This document shows, piece after piece, positions 47,751-57,926 of a stretch of 64,000 bases of DNA. The notes beneath the pieces were generated by a model, which saw only the letters and a list, made by a program, of their open reading frames with translations, had not been told where the DNA came from and searched no databases. Each line of letters opens with the position of its first letter. The stretch's first letter is position 1. Position numbers and translations under genes: made by a program. This stretch comes from Setomelanomma holmii (lineage: Eukaryota > Ascomycota > Dothideomycetes > Pleosporales > Phaeosphaeriaceae): the NCBI GenBank assembly GCA_010015745.1, contig ML978162.1, positions 372,001 to 436,000 of the forward strand, given 5' to 3'.

Positions 47751-49277
47751 ATGCAGTCGTCAAGTCGCCAACCCCGAAAGTGGACGTTAGCCGAGGATCA
47801 ACAGTTGCGAGAAGAAGTTGAGACTCAATGTAGGTTGCCCTGCCAGCTAAGACCAGACACCATCTATGCCGCCGAAGGCGTAAACTCACCATCCGGCGAT
47901 CTCAACTCGCTACCTGTACGAGGCTGACTTGGACTACTACAGTGATCGAAGGCGGCGATGTGAGAGATTGGTACGCCCCCTCCCCGCCTAGCATGTCTCG
48001 CTGCTACATCTTGACTTGTCCGACTTGGTCCCTGATATCCTCATAGGTGCCGAATTGCTGCGAAACTTCCAGGCAGGACGAACAAGGACTGCCGCAAAAG
48101 GTGGCACAACTCTGTTGCTGGTGGTCTGAAGAAAGGGCAATGGTCGAAAAGTGAGGACCTACTGCTGTCCAAAGCCGTTCAACAACATGGACAAAGGTAC
48201 TGACCTAGCTGCACGAAGAATATCTCAGAGACTAACGGTGATGCCTAGATGGACACTCGTTGCAAACTGCGTAGAGTCGCGAAGTGCAGACCGTGAGTAC
48301 CTCGACTTGAGCTCGACCTTGAGATCTCCGACTTACACCAATCCAGAGTGCGCAAAACGATGGCAACAGTCTCTTGACCCCGAGCTTGATCGTAGCAAGT
48401 GGCGCGACGACGAGGTAAATGAAGATCCTACAAACTGCTTCCGAGCTTTGCTGATACCTCTGGGTAGGACCGAATCCTTATCGAGGCAACATCACATCTC
48501 GGAAGGCACTGGAAAGACATACAGCGTGAGCATTTTCCAGGGAGGTCTAAGAATTGCATCAAAAACAGGTATATTACCCCCTTGCTGGTCAGGATATTAT
48601 GTTGAATTGTCTACAGATACACTGTGCTTGTACGTCGATACCAGAATCAAGGCATCGCACTTCCCAGCCGTGGCAGTTCGCCTTCTGAAGCCAGCACTCC
48701 TGTGAACTTCGAAGAATACACTCAGGACGAAGAATATACTCGGTATTCATCGGGCTCATATGACACACTGATGCCTCCTCGTCCGCATCACGCTTCAGCA
48801 GGACGTCATCGCTCATGGTCAGGCTTCGACAGTGAGGCCTTGTCAACATGGCCTTCTCCCCACGAGTATGATTTGCCAATCACGATGACATCTCCAGACA
48901 TGTTACACGCGAGCAATACTATGCCCGGATATGCATACCCTCCGCCGCACACTCTAGGTTCAAATATTTCCGGTGCATCATCGCAATGGGATTGGACGCA
49001 CGCATCGATGAACCCTTCCGCACCAATGCAGGCCCGATCACCGGGCTCCTACAGCAACCCTGCCCCGCCACATTACGACGACTACGGAATGCCTCAACCA
49101 CTTATGACATCCCCTCGCTCGTACTCGAGCAGCCCGGCCCGAGCAAGTTTCTCTGGCACAGCGCCCACCAGCATGCCTAGGGCGCGAGCTTGGTCAGAAC
49201 AACAGTATCACGATTCGTTAAGCCCAAAGACATACCCGGATCCCAGGCTGCAGCAGAATCCTTTGTATCGCTTTTGA
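47751..49277 (+). CDS. Three-repeat Myb transcription factor
   Basis: Seven exons (47751-47829, 47943-47970, 48047-48196, 48249-48292, 48347-48414, 48468-48568, 48617-49277) join in phase to give exactly 376 residues. Three tandem Myb repeats fill residues 9-173, each with its spaced Trp residues. R1 is KWTLAEDQQL to CRKRWHNSV, R2 is QWSKSEDLLL to CAKRWQQSL, and R3 is KWRDDEDRIL to CIKNRYTVL. R2 and R3 have recognition-helix sequences like those of c-Myb-type factors. The C-terminal 200 residues are Ser/Pro/Tyr-rich and probably form the activation region. Fungal relatives include developmental regulators such as FlbD and metabolic Bas1-type factors; which applies here is unknown. The highly split 5' half is unusual in this window. 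Confidence 0.93.
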
Positions 49278-51297
49278 GGCTGTGCAATGAATCATACAGT
49301 AGGCTAATTATACTTGGCGGTAATGGTTGTGGTAGCTTTCTGGAAGCGAGGGACGGAGGGTACGGCACATGGGATCTGCGCCCACAATGCAATTCATTAA
49401 TCAGATATTTTACTTAACTTGCGTGCTCGAGATAAGCATAGAGCTTGTTGAACTTTCAGGCATCCGATATTGACGATTTCCAAGCGCAAAATTTACGATA
49501 CTAGCATGCCCTGGATCCGGCAGACGAGTGTACACAGCCACAGGGACCCGAGTACGTGTTGACTAGATCGACCCATGCCAACACTGCCAGCAAAACAATC
49601 ACTCACGATATCGGCGAGCAAGAATTCTCATGCATCGTGCCGTTTGGACAACATGCACGTGGTGATATCCTGCTAGTGATAGATGCTGCATGCATATTGG
49701 CCTGGGCTTGGCTGCGAGTGAGCCTGACCCGCAGACCACCGAGTGTGTGCCTTGCCCGCTCCCGCTACCATTGCAGCGGCGTGAAGTGGAGGTTATTACC
49801 ACTGAAGTGTGCAGATCCGGAGTGACGGGCTGTTGTATGGCTCGGCATGTGAATTGATGGTGAGAGAAGCCGCGCGTTGCCATGGTCAAACTGGAAATCG
49901 GAAGTAGGCAGCAATATATCGAGACTAAGATGCACGATGATGAGATTCTCGGAGTTGTTATCCACGACACTGCAGTGTGTCTGGAGCATAGCTGACAATG
50001 GAGAGTAAGTACTGCAGTCAATGGTCTCTGATGAGCGACTCATCATTCTCAAGGAGCCTGCACATGTGCCCAAATCTGCGTTACCTCAAAGTAGCCAATA
50101 AACGCTCGTGAATAGAGACGAGGTACTCTCCTCACTGAGTACGAGGATCATGCAGCAAGTTACCTCGAGGTAAAAACCTTCTGCCCAAGTGGCTGGTCGG
50201 AGACTATCGCCTATTGTAGAGGTGTTCCCACTGAGCTGGATCGCTAAGAAGCCTGAGAGCCGCGGGCCTCATCATGGAAAGTAGCCGTCAGTAATGTCTC
50301 CTGGACTCCTGACAACCTCAGGTTCCGCTTGGTTGTGGATGCGTGGCCAGCCTTCCGCTAGCTCAAAGCTACAGCTATCAAGACATCACATGTCTCGTAA
50401 CGCATCGTGCAGGAAGCATGGATCCATTTTGCCGTCGCTCTACCTCGAGGCAACGAGCGGGTATCGAAGTTTGATATCGGACGCCCCGAGGAACCGATGT
50501 CACCAACCAAAGCGCATAGTGCCCGCTGCAGCACTAAGCCACATTCACACACGGTTCAGGAAGTGATTGCGAATCAAACGTCCTAGTTGATCGGTCAAGA
50601 AAGTGTACGATTCTAGGAGGTCGCAGCTTCGAGAAGGGCTCGGAGCCTACAGCCCGGCGGATTGGGCCGCGGGGAAGGTCCTACTGCGGTGCAGTAGGTC
50701 AAAACTCGAAACAACCTGCGGAATCGGGAATCAGGTACGAGGACCAAACACTCCAAAACATTGGTCCTAGTGCCCCACTATGGAATTCGAAACGACGCGG
50801 TGCAGCATACGTAGTCGCTCCAGGCAACAATGAACTGCCTCAACGGGCATCGTTGTATGGAAGCAATAGTCCTAACCACGTGGATGAAAAGGATCGCCTG
50901 TTCTTAAGCATGCTGCGAGTGTTTATCGATACTGCATGTGTGTGTTGGGTGGGGAAAGTGGTGACGAGATGTCGAAGGCGCAGGGTGGAGTTTAAGAAAG
51001 AAAGCCTTGCGGTCTGCCTGACGGATTCTAAATAGAGCAAGTGAAGGCTAAGCTTTTGCTAATGCCCGCGCTAGGTTCGTATTGAGCATCTACACTTTCG
51101 AGGTTGCCCAATGGATTTTTGGATTGGTAACATGTGCCTAGCAAGTGCGAAAGGGCGCTGTGTTGGAGCAAATTGGTGAACTCGTTGCTGCGTAGATGTA
51201 CTACCATCGACTTCCGCGTTCCCTGTCGCCATGCCCAATTTTCGAAGAAGTCCTCCCTCTACCAGACGACTCATGTCTAAGATGTCACATGTCCAGA
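49278..51297. other. Gene-poor region downstream of the Myb gene
   Basis: About 2 kb with no supported gene. A perfect 8-bp-stem hairpin (CCTACTGC, GGT, GCAGTAGG) lies at 50680-50698 and has no obvious role. Short frames on both strands show no family features. Confidence 0.45.
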
Positions 51298-53154
51298 TTA
51301 CCCCTCCAGATGTTCGATGCCCTGGTGCCCAATGTCCAGAAACGCGTCCTCAAGTGTATTTACTTTCGGCCCGATCACGAGTCTTGTTCTTTGGGAAGAA
51401 ACGACGGGTGGCACTGTCTCATCATCTTCATCTCGGCCTTCAAGCCAGTCGGCGATCGAATTGATCCTCTTGGCGCCTTGGTCACCAGTTGTGAGGAGCC
51501 ATCGCGAGATGGACGTGCCCTCTGTGTCGCCCGTCATCTGCACACCTGGTCATCGAGCCGGAGCTCCCGATTTCGCAGCCTGCGCGGCGCAATGGGGATG
51601 CACTGAGCCCTCAGGTAGTAGCTCGAAGCGGATTCGCATTGTTTCTGATTTGACTTTGATGCGCGCCGAGTCCGGTACCACGAAGACGTTCCGATGAATC
51701 ACCACGGAAGCATTGCGGTCCACTCGCAATTTCAACTTGCTAGGGAATATCTCATTGTTGATGACGGTTTTGATGATGTTGTCATTTCGAAGGAGGTTTG
51801 ACTGGACCTGATAGGCCTGAGCTTTCTGCAGACGCTCTTCGTAATAAGCGCGTTTCAACGGGTCTTTACTATTCTCAAGGTCCTTCCAAGTAATGGGGTC
51901 CACGTCGTCTTCATCTAGGTTCAAGCCTTGCGAGAGAGGAAGTCGCAAGTTCGCACCTTCATCTAACGCGCGCAACCCCTGTGCCTCAGCAAACTGGCCA
52001 GGCAAGTACTCCTTCAAAGAGGAAGAGCTGAGAGAAAGAAACAGCATGCTCATTACCATCTCGAGGACGTTGAGCTCGATCTGTTCAAGATCAGTGGTCC
52101 ATTCGGCTAAGAGCACCTAGGCATCTCGGTCGGATCGATCCAAGTACTTGTAATGGAGTGAGGGATGTGTCTTGCGATAGTCCGCACTTCCATGATCATT
52201 CGCGATAAGCTTGTGCAGACTTTTCGCCTCTCCAACGTAACGGCGCACCCCGTCTGGTGTCCACATTAAGTGCAGGTAAATGCCACCAGTCTTGGGAAAA
52301 GAACCTTGATGCCCACGTTGTTCTGCAAGTCTACACATATAGATTAGTACACGAAGCAGAATGTCTTCTGGTCCGTCAAAGCAGATATGGGTAGGGACAG
52401 ATCAGCGGGAGACCAAAAGAAGTGTGAAGGTAGACCCGATCATCGATCACAAGGATGCGATATGCACTGCACAAAACTGGTCAGCTTTTGGAGGACGTCT
52501 AAAAGTACAGGGCAGATAAGTTTGATCATTGATCATAGCCACGCGGTATGCGCTGTGTTGTGCAGAGCTGGTCAGCTTTTGGAGGACCTCCAAAACAAGA
52601 GTAAAGATGGACCTGATCATTGATCATTGCCATGTGGTATGCACTGTGCTGTGGAGAGCTAGTCAGCTTTTGGAGGACCTCCAAAAAGTTTACTGTCGTC
52701 TATTATGAGCTTTAGTGTGAAGGTGAGTCAAAAAGTATGTGATGGTACACCAATTGTGTTTTTGTTGCTCACTCCTCGTAACATCAAACGTGCCATCTTC
52801 GGCCATCTCCTTTACCCAATCCGGGATGTGCTGGACGACTCTGTCCAAGTAATCATGCGGGTCCGCTGAGATTGCCTCGTACTTGACACTGCGTTTCTTA
52901 TTGGCAGTTTCGTACCAAGCGCCTGGCATCTTCTCTAGCAACAAGTATTCGACAATGAGAACGGGGGCGCATGATGCAAGCTGGATTACTTCGTCCGCGT
53001 CTTCAATCCCGGAAGTTCGGGCGAATGAAGAGCATTTCGTTGTAAGTCCTTCAGAATCGCTGGTCTCAATCTTCCTCTTGACAGCGGAAGTCAATGCAGT
53101 GTGAGGAACAGGCTCCTGCTTGAGAAAGGCGCGTATGGATGACTGTGAAGGCAT
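51298..53154 (-). pseudogene. Disabled PIP-box/GIY-YIG-type gene with a repeat-filled intron
   Basis: Two exons, 53154-52773 and 52322-51298, join in phase (GTGAGC donor, TACTAAT branch, TTGCAG acceptor) to 469 codons. The protein starts MPSQSSIRAFLKQ, matching a PCNA-binding PIP box (QxxIxxFL). Residues 141-220 read as a GIY-YIG nuclease-like domain: GGIYLH, RRYVGEA at 154-160, a following helix and histidine, and a glutamate in NVLEMV. The usual catalytic arginine position (LHKLIANDH) is not clearly kept. Two in-frame stops break the frame: TAG at codon 196 (52117-52119), where Trp would fit, and TGA at codon 385 (51550-51552), where Arg would fit. No frameshift is needed. The single intron is 450 nt because it contains the minisatellite at 52426-52690. 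A transposon lies 127 bases upstream of the start. Confidence 0.65.
52426..52690. repeat. Three-copy minisatellite (86-91 bp) with nested palindromes
   Basis: Three direct repeats begin at GATCAT-type sequences at 52438, 52524 and 52615. Each holds GATCATtGATCA, a Gly/Cys-like central spacer and a TCAGCTTTTGGAGGAC core. Copies 2 and 3 carry the perfect inverted repeat TTTTGGAGG-A-CCTCCAAAA (52577-52595 and 52668-52686); copy 1 has decayed at this arm. The array lies wholly inside the predicted 450-nt intron of the GIY-YIG-type gene. Confidence 0.92.
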
Positions 53155-53280
53155 TCTGCTTTCTATGGTGATGAATTGTGAAGCAAAAAAGGGCTGGTGT
53201 GAAGCACGAATGGGCGGGTGGCGGAGACGGCAACGCGTCGCAGAAACGCGCTGAAGAGCGCAACGGCAGATCCTTGCGAT

Positions 53281-53330
53281 ACTGTGGGCGTCGGCGCAAC
53301 GAGCCACTCGGGGTGCCGACCCACCCCAAC
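53281..53330 (+). repeat. Left terminal inverted repeat of the pogo-like element
   Basis: This end reads from TA|CTGTGGGCGTCGGCG inward to CCCACCCCAAC. It matches the reverse complement of 54464-54513 except at positions 3, 17, 18, 28, 35 and 36. Confidence 0.9.
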
Positions 53331-54512
53331 GCCAAAAGCCCACCCACAAAGATGAGGCTGTACTGTCACCCACAATAGCTATTATTACGAGATTTTGTGG
53401 TGGAGTATTAAAGTGATGCTTGCGATCAATTTGGACTACAAAACTTAGTAGGCAGCTTGATAGGGCGGCCCTTGGTGGTGGTTTTCGTTGGTAGTGTTGA
53501 TGGTGAAGGGTCACCACCACCACCTTTAGCAGGCTGCGCAACCCGCGTACGCTTTCGCGCACGCGCAAGCTTTTGTGAGGCTGCTCTCTTGCCTCTTTGA
53601 GATGATTGTATAGCTTTTTGGGCGGTTGCAGCCACTCTTTCCTCCTGTTTCTTGCGCTTGGTTTCAGCTCTCTCTGCTGCTACTCTTTCCTTCTCTCTCT
53701 CTCTCCACCTTGGCTATCTCTCGCGCCACACGCTTCTCTTCTGCTTCTTGTTGCTTAAGTAAGGCAGCTTGAGCCTTAAGGTCCTTCATCTCAGCTTTTC
53801 TGAGGTTTTCCTCTTGCTCCTCTTGCTTCCTTACTCTCTCAGGGAAGTTAGCCTCTCTAACCTTTCTTAAAGACCAGAGAACAGCACCACCATGGTACTC
53901 CTCACGCTGCTGAAGATCAATGGTCCTTCCCTTCTTTTTGTGCTTCTTTTTGACTCTAAGAGACTGCCTTAAGCCGTCGTTTTCATAGTGTAAGAGGTCG
54001 TTCTCCACCTTAAGATGGTGGAGAGAAAGGGCAATCTTTTTCCCACTCTTCTCAGCCCCATCTTTGACTGCTTGCTCTATAATTGATCTCATCTTTCTCC
54101 AATTACTCTCAGCAAGTACAGGAGAGCTTCTGGGTTGTTCTTCTTCTGGTGGTGTCTGTGGGCGGAATCTTTTAAGGATAACGTCTCTCTCCATTGGCCA
54201 CACCCCAGTGGCCTCGAAGGACTTGAGAATGAGGCTCTCCTTGAAGGTGGAGGTCCACGCGGCCTAGAACAATAGAAAGAAGTCTTCTTTCTTGACTGAG
54301 AGCAGCCCTTTAATTCTGTTAATTTTAAACGCATCTGAGCATTTTTTAAACGATAATTCTTCTCCTAGTTCTTGCGATTTCATTGCTGCAACCGCCTTGT
54401 CAATTGGTTCTATATTGGTAGAGATAACGTGTGTTGAAGTTGGTGTTGATTTCGTGTTATAATGTTGGGGTGGGTCGTTACCCCGCGTGGCTCGTCACGC
54501 CGACGCCCACGG
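53282..54512 (-). mobile_element. Internally deleted pogo/Fot1-like DNA transposon
   Basis: Inverted repeats of about 50 bp lie at 53281-53330 and 54464-54513; 44 of 50 positions match. Both ends are flanked by TA (53280-53281 and 54513-54514), the target duplicated by Tc1/mariner-pogo elements, so the element is about 1.23 kb. On the minus strand one frame begins with a psq-type helix-turn-helix remnant (IDKAVAAMKSQELGEELSF). It passes straight into the C-terminal end of a Fot1-type transposase (GLLSVKKEDFFLLF, stop, AAWTSTFKESLILKSFEATG). The DDE catalytic core is missing. The tail (NDLLHYENDGLRQSL and Lys/Glu-rich sequence) continues to a frameshift in a GA run near 53690 and ends near 53427. 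It cannot encode an active transposase. Confidence 0.9.
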
Positions 54513-54513
54513 T
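54464..54513 (-). repeat. Right terminal inverted repeat of the pogo-like element
   Basis: This is the partner of the repeat at 53281-53330, in opposite orientation and followed by TA. The divergence of 6 in 50 between the ends suggests an old insertion or point mutation after insertion. Confidence 0.9.
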
Positions 54514-56491
54514 AGTCCGCATACAGACCATGACCCATCTCACGAATCGTACGTGATTACCCACCAACACTTTCCGGCGTCCAGCACCCTTGCGCAGTGG
54601 ACATTATGATAAGATACGTCAGCACGGCTGAGACTGCATTTAAACCCGTTTGGTTGGGTTTGTGCAAGGCCTTGCACAGCATGCATGAGCTTACTCTTCG
54701 GCACTCCGCCACAATTCCTTCCGTGGAGCTGTTCGTTCGTGACATGATGACCTGATCTAGCCAGTAGTAGAGCGTGCTTGTAGTCTCACATGCACGATCT
54801 GCAAGAGCACATATTGTGCATCTTTCCGGTAAGGATAGAGTTGTGTAAGGTGACATGCAAGGCAGACTTGCTGGAGGTTCTCTCAAAGCAAGAGATGTGG
54901 TCTGCAGATAGTCCGAAGGCGCTATCAAGCAGGCACTGTTGGCTCTCCAAATACTGTCGTTGTGGTACCGGAAGAGCCACCAGGTCCGGTAACCATTCGC
55001 GTCCTATGTTGGCGACGAACACCCGTGATATTGGCGGGGGATTAGAGCCTGACTGTACTCATCGTTGTTTGAATCTGTCCATTAGAATCAACAAATTGTG
55101 CGGAAGATAGACGAGCTGCAATATTTCATTTTTGGTTGATCAAGACATGGCGCGATGCTCGTATAGTATGGGATTGGAGTATCGCTATACCTGGTGGCTT
55201 AGTTCCTGTACTAAAACTATGGTGCCATCGAAGCCGGTACGAACTGTTGGGGTATCCTCTTGTGAACTTCGACAAATCGAGGTCCAGTAGAATTGGAGCT
55301 TAGTTAGGAAGTATTTGGTTCGAAATGATAGTTCTTGAGGCATTCAGCAGATAGGTATGGAGAGTTTGCGGACTCTTTTGGCCCGGTGGGCATAGAATTG
55401 CGGGGAAAGCTAAGCAAATTTTCGCCATACGACCAGCGCAGAATATGCTCCATGCGAACGGTATACTGACAATGTTTGATGTTGAATATTAATTATCCTA
55501 TTAAAAATTGTGCCATCAACACAGCAACAGCCTGGTTAGCGTAAGTTCAACAGGTCCATCTTTCCACTCGATCACTTCTAACATCCGCCAAGTCAATCGG
55601 TAGAGCGTGAGACTCTTAGCGTCACACGTCCTAACACGACGATTGATCCAATCGCAATCTCAAGGTTGCGGGTTCGACCCCCGCATCGGGCTTGTACGTG
55701 TTCCTTTTTTGTTGAATCTTTGTCTGGGTTGAGGTGGTGCCGGGCGATTGCGGAAGATGAGCCCAAGCCTTCATTTACAGCACCCCGAACACGTCCACAT
55801 GGATCGTGCATCTCCCTGCTTTTTCGGGCCAAGTTTTTTTTCCTTGGAATGTAGTTCAAAACATCCCACGAAGTCATCCGAAGCTCTAAAATAGTGCTCG
55901 ATGCGGTGGTTTCGACTGAGCATGCACATTGCCATGCTGGCATTTAGGTTCATCGACATGGCACGCACTTTTGCTGATATAGATGAACTGTATTATACAT
56001 TTTTTCTGCATGATGATATACCAGCTCTATCTATGATCCATCGTTGTTCGCGAATTGATACCTGAATGGCCCAAAAGCATCTACGAATCAAACGGTGCAA
56101 ATGCAGGCACTGAGCCTGCAATTGCAGCACTTTCGTCTACGCGGCAAGTCGGTCCGTCCGAACATAGACTGATGGCTATCTCATGGTCTTCGCTCGTTTG
56201 ATTCAAGTAGAAAGAACATGCACAATGGTGGTTACCTGCCCTAGCTTGTGAGTGCCATCTTCATCTAGCAATGAGTTGTCTACGGTGTGTAGGTTGTGTT
56301 CGAGGCAGCGTCGAGAGGCGGACTGAGGGGAACCTCAAAGGACACAGAGTCGAGCGGCTCAACAAAATCGCCATATCCAAGCTGGGCGGGCCATAAGTAT
56401 AGAAATGTACTTGGGATGGGAGTGACGGCTTAGTAGGCCAGCAGGTAATCCTGATTGGAGGCGAGACTGGTAGAGTATCTAGCAAAACGCT
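54514..56491. other. Gene-poor region holding a defective tRNA
   Basis: About 2 kb with no supported protein gene. The only recognisable item is the defective tRNA-Lys at 55583-55691. The stretch 55440-55520 is AT-rich. Other frames fit no family. Confidence 0.45.
55583..55691 (+). pseudogene. Defective intron-containing tRNA-Lys(CUU)
   Basis: The anticodon arm is intact: stem TGAGA (55608-55612) pairs with TCTCA (55658-55662), and the loop CTCTTA plus A57 gives anticodon CUU at 55615-55617. A 38-nt intron (55619-55656) sits at the canonical place, one base 3' of the anticodon. The T arm (GCGGG-TTCGACC-CCCGC) and the 3' acceptor strand ATCGGGC are normal. The 5' acceptor strand should read close to GCCCGAT, but the sequence there (CATCCGCC) cannot pair. 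The first D-stem strand (AGTC in place of GCTC) also fails to pair with GAGC. The 5' quarter is therefore lost or replaced, and the gene is probably not functional. Confidence 0.78.
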
Positions 56492-57481
56492 TCATGATGA
56501 GACGCCTGGTCGGAGCGGGACATGCATGTTACCACCTCTCCGGGCTTTCTCGCGTGGTGTCCTATCATCTTCTTGTGGTGCTTCCTTCTCCTCCTTGTGA
56601 GGTGGGGCATCGTCTTGGTGTTTCTCTTCATCATCATTCTCGTCCTTCTTGCAATCGTCCTCGACGCTCTTCTTGTAGTCTTCCCACAAGTGCTTGATGC
56701 CTTTGCCACAGCAGTCATGCCACAATTCGTCCGCATCATACTTGCAGTCCCTCAACGCTTCGTTGATCTTTCTCACAATGTCGGCACCGTATATATTCTC
56801 TAGCCACTCCAAGAAGTATCCAGTACGCTCGTAACCCGCATCCCAGTCGCAGTCTGTATGCTTCTTCCAGTGTGGTGGCGCATAGCCTGCCTTCAAGCGC
56901 ACCCAATCTGCGACACCTTCTGTCAAACCGGCAGGTGCTGTGCCAAACCCACTGTGCTGCCAGCAGTGCACCATCTCGTGCACGAGCACGCCTAGTATCT
57001 CCTCCTTCTGCCGCGACTCAGGTACAGACTCAATGTACTTCGTGCTGAGATGAATCTCTTTGTGGTCGTCATCGAGGTCGAGTCCGGTCGTATACGCGAC
57101 TCCGTCCATATCGCGGAGGACGAGCGTCACGGAGCGTGTTGGTGGTATACATGAAGCATGCATGTCTTTGTATAGTAGCTTGAGGACCGCATCGACTGTA
57201 TCTTTGAGCGCTGCAGAGGCGTGCACGAGACGTAGGAACGCGCGTGAGCCGTCTGAGGAAAGATCACGGAGTTCGAGACGTAGAAGTGGCTTGCGTGCTG
57301 GAACGACTTTCGAGTCGTTGGTTATAGGAGCATCACTTGATGATGAGTCTGGGCCACTGGATCTAGCTTCAGTCGCTTTATGTGTTTGAGGTAATGCAGA
57401 CGATTGTGGAGGCGGGGGATTGGAGCTGGATGTTTGAGACATCGTCGCTACCTGGTAATACTTGGGCATTTCTGAAGCCAT
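56492..57481 (-). CDS. Basic-secretory-protein-family zinc metallopeptidase
   Basis: A single-exon gene of 329 residues from the ATG at 57481 (MASEMPKYYQ); later ATGs at 57469 and 57442 are possible starts. The central domain matches the plant basic secretory protein / plant-and-bacterial peptidase family. The zinc-binding HEMVH motif (His168, Glu169, His172) is followed by the family stretch GLTEGVADWVRLKAG and by DAGYERTGYFLEWLE. The first 60 residues are Ser/Pro-rich and the last 70 are very acidic and Lys-rich. No signal peptide is visible with this start, so a cytosolic or nuclear location is likelier than secretion, unlike the plant proteins. The substrate is unknown. It is divergent from the Emw1-like gene, with 445 bases between starts. 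Confidence 0.9.
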   Translation of the reverse strand: MASEMPKYYQVATMSQTSSSNPPPPQSSALPQTHKATEARSSGPDSSSSDAPITNDSKVVPARKPLLRLELRDLSSDGSRAFLRLVHASAALKDTVDAVLKLLYKDMHASCIPPTRSVTLVLRDMDGVAYTTGLDLDDDHKEIHLSTKYIESVPESRQKEEILGVLVHEMVHCWQHSGFGTAPAGLTEGVADWVRLKAGYAPPHWKKHTDCDWDAGYERTGYFLEWLENIYGADIVRKINEALRDCKYDADELWHDCCGKGIKHLWEDYKKSVEDDCKKDENDDEEKHQDDAPPHKEEKEAPQEDDRTPREKARRGGNMHVPLRPGVSS

Positions 57482-57926
57482 TCGCAATATCTGGAACTTA
57501 TTTATTTCAAAATTCTGCTGCCTGGCAATGTGGTACGTGTTGTGGAATGGTGCGTCAGATGTCGCAATGCAAGGAGGTGAAGGTCGAAGCAACCATTGAT
57601 GACCGCGGCATGCACTTCAGCGTTATCGATAACACACATGGGGGGTCTCTAACTCGCTGCTCATATTGCATGGATACACCATAGCGGACCTCGATCTTGC
57701 GGTTGCTGCATCTTACCTATATGTATGGAGCCACTTGTACGGTCGTATAGCTAACAGACGCATAACAATACGTAAAGGGCTGCACCTTCAATTATAGCGT
57801 TAGCATGGCCGAATACGGTTAGATCGCCACAACTAAAAAAACTCCACCAAGTTAGTCATTACCGCCCGCTTCCAGCTCGCAATTTCACAAAAAAATTACA
57901 GAACCCGACAAATTATTCACGCTAGA
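57482..57926. promoter_or_regulatory. Divergent promoter between BSP-like and Emw1-like genes
   Basis: These 445 bases should hold both promoters. The right end is A-rich (AAAAAA runs near 57833 and 57889), as often seen before fungal starts. No specific factor site is evident. Confidence 0.4.

Noticed and set aside
52426..52690. CRISPR-like array
   Set aside because: Spaced direct repeats with palindromes are present, but the spacers are themselves repeated, the genome is eukaryotic and no cas gene is near.
54557..55022. Minus-strand frames with several cysteines
   Set aside because: Cysteine spacing fits no zinc-finger or secreted family, and the frames overlap in different phases.
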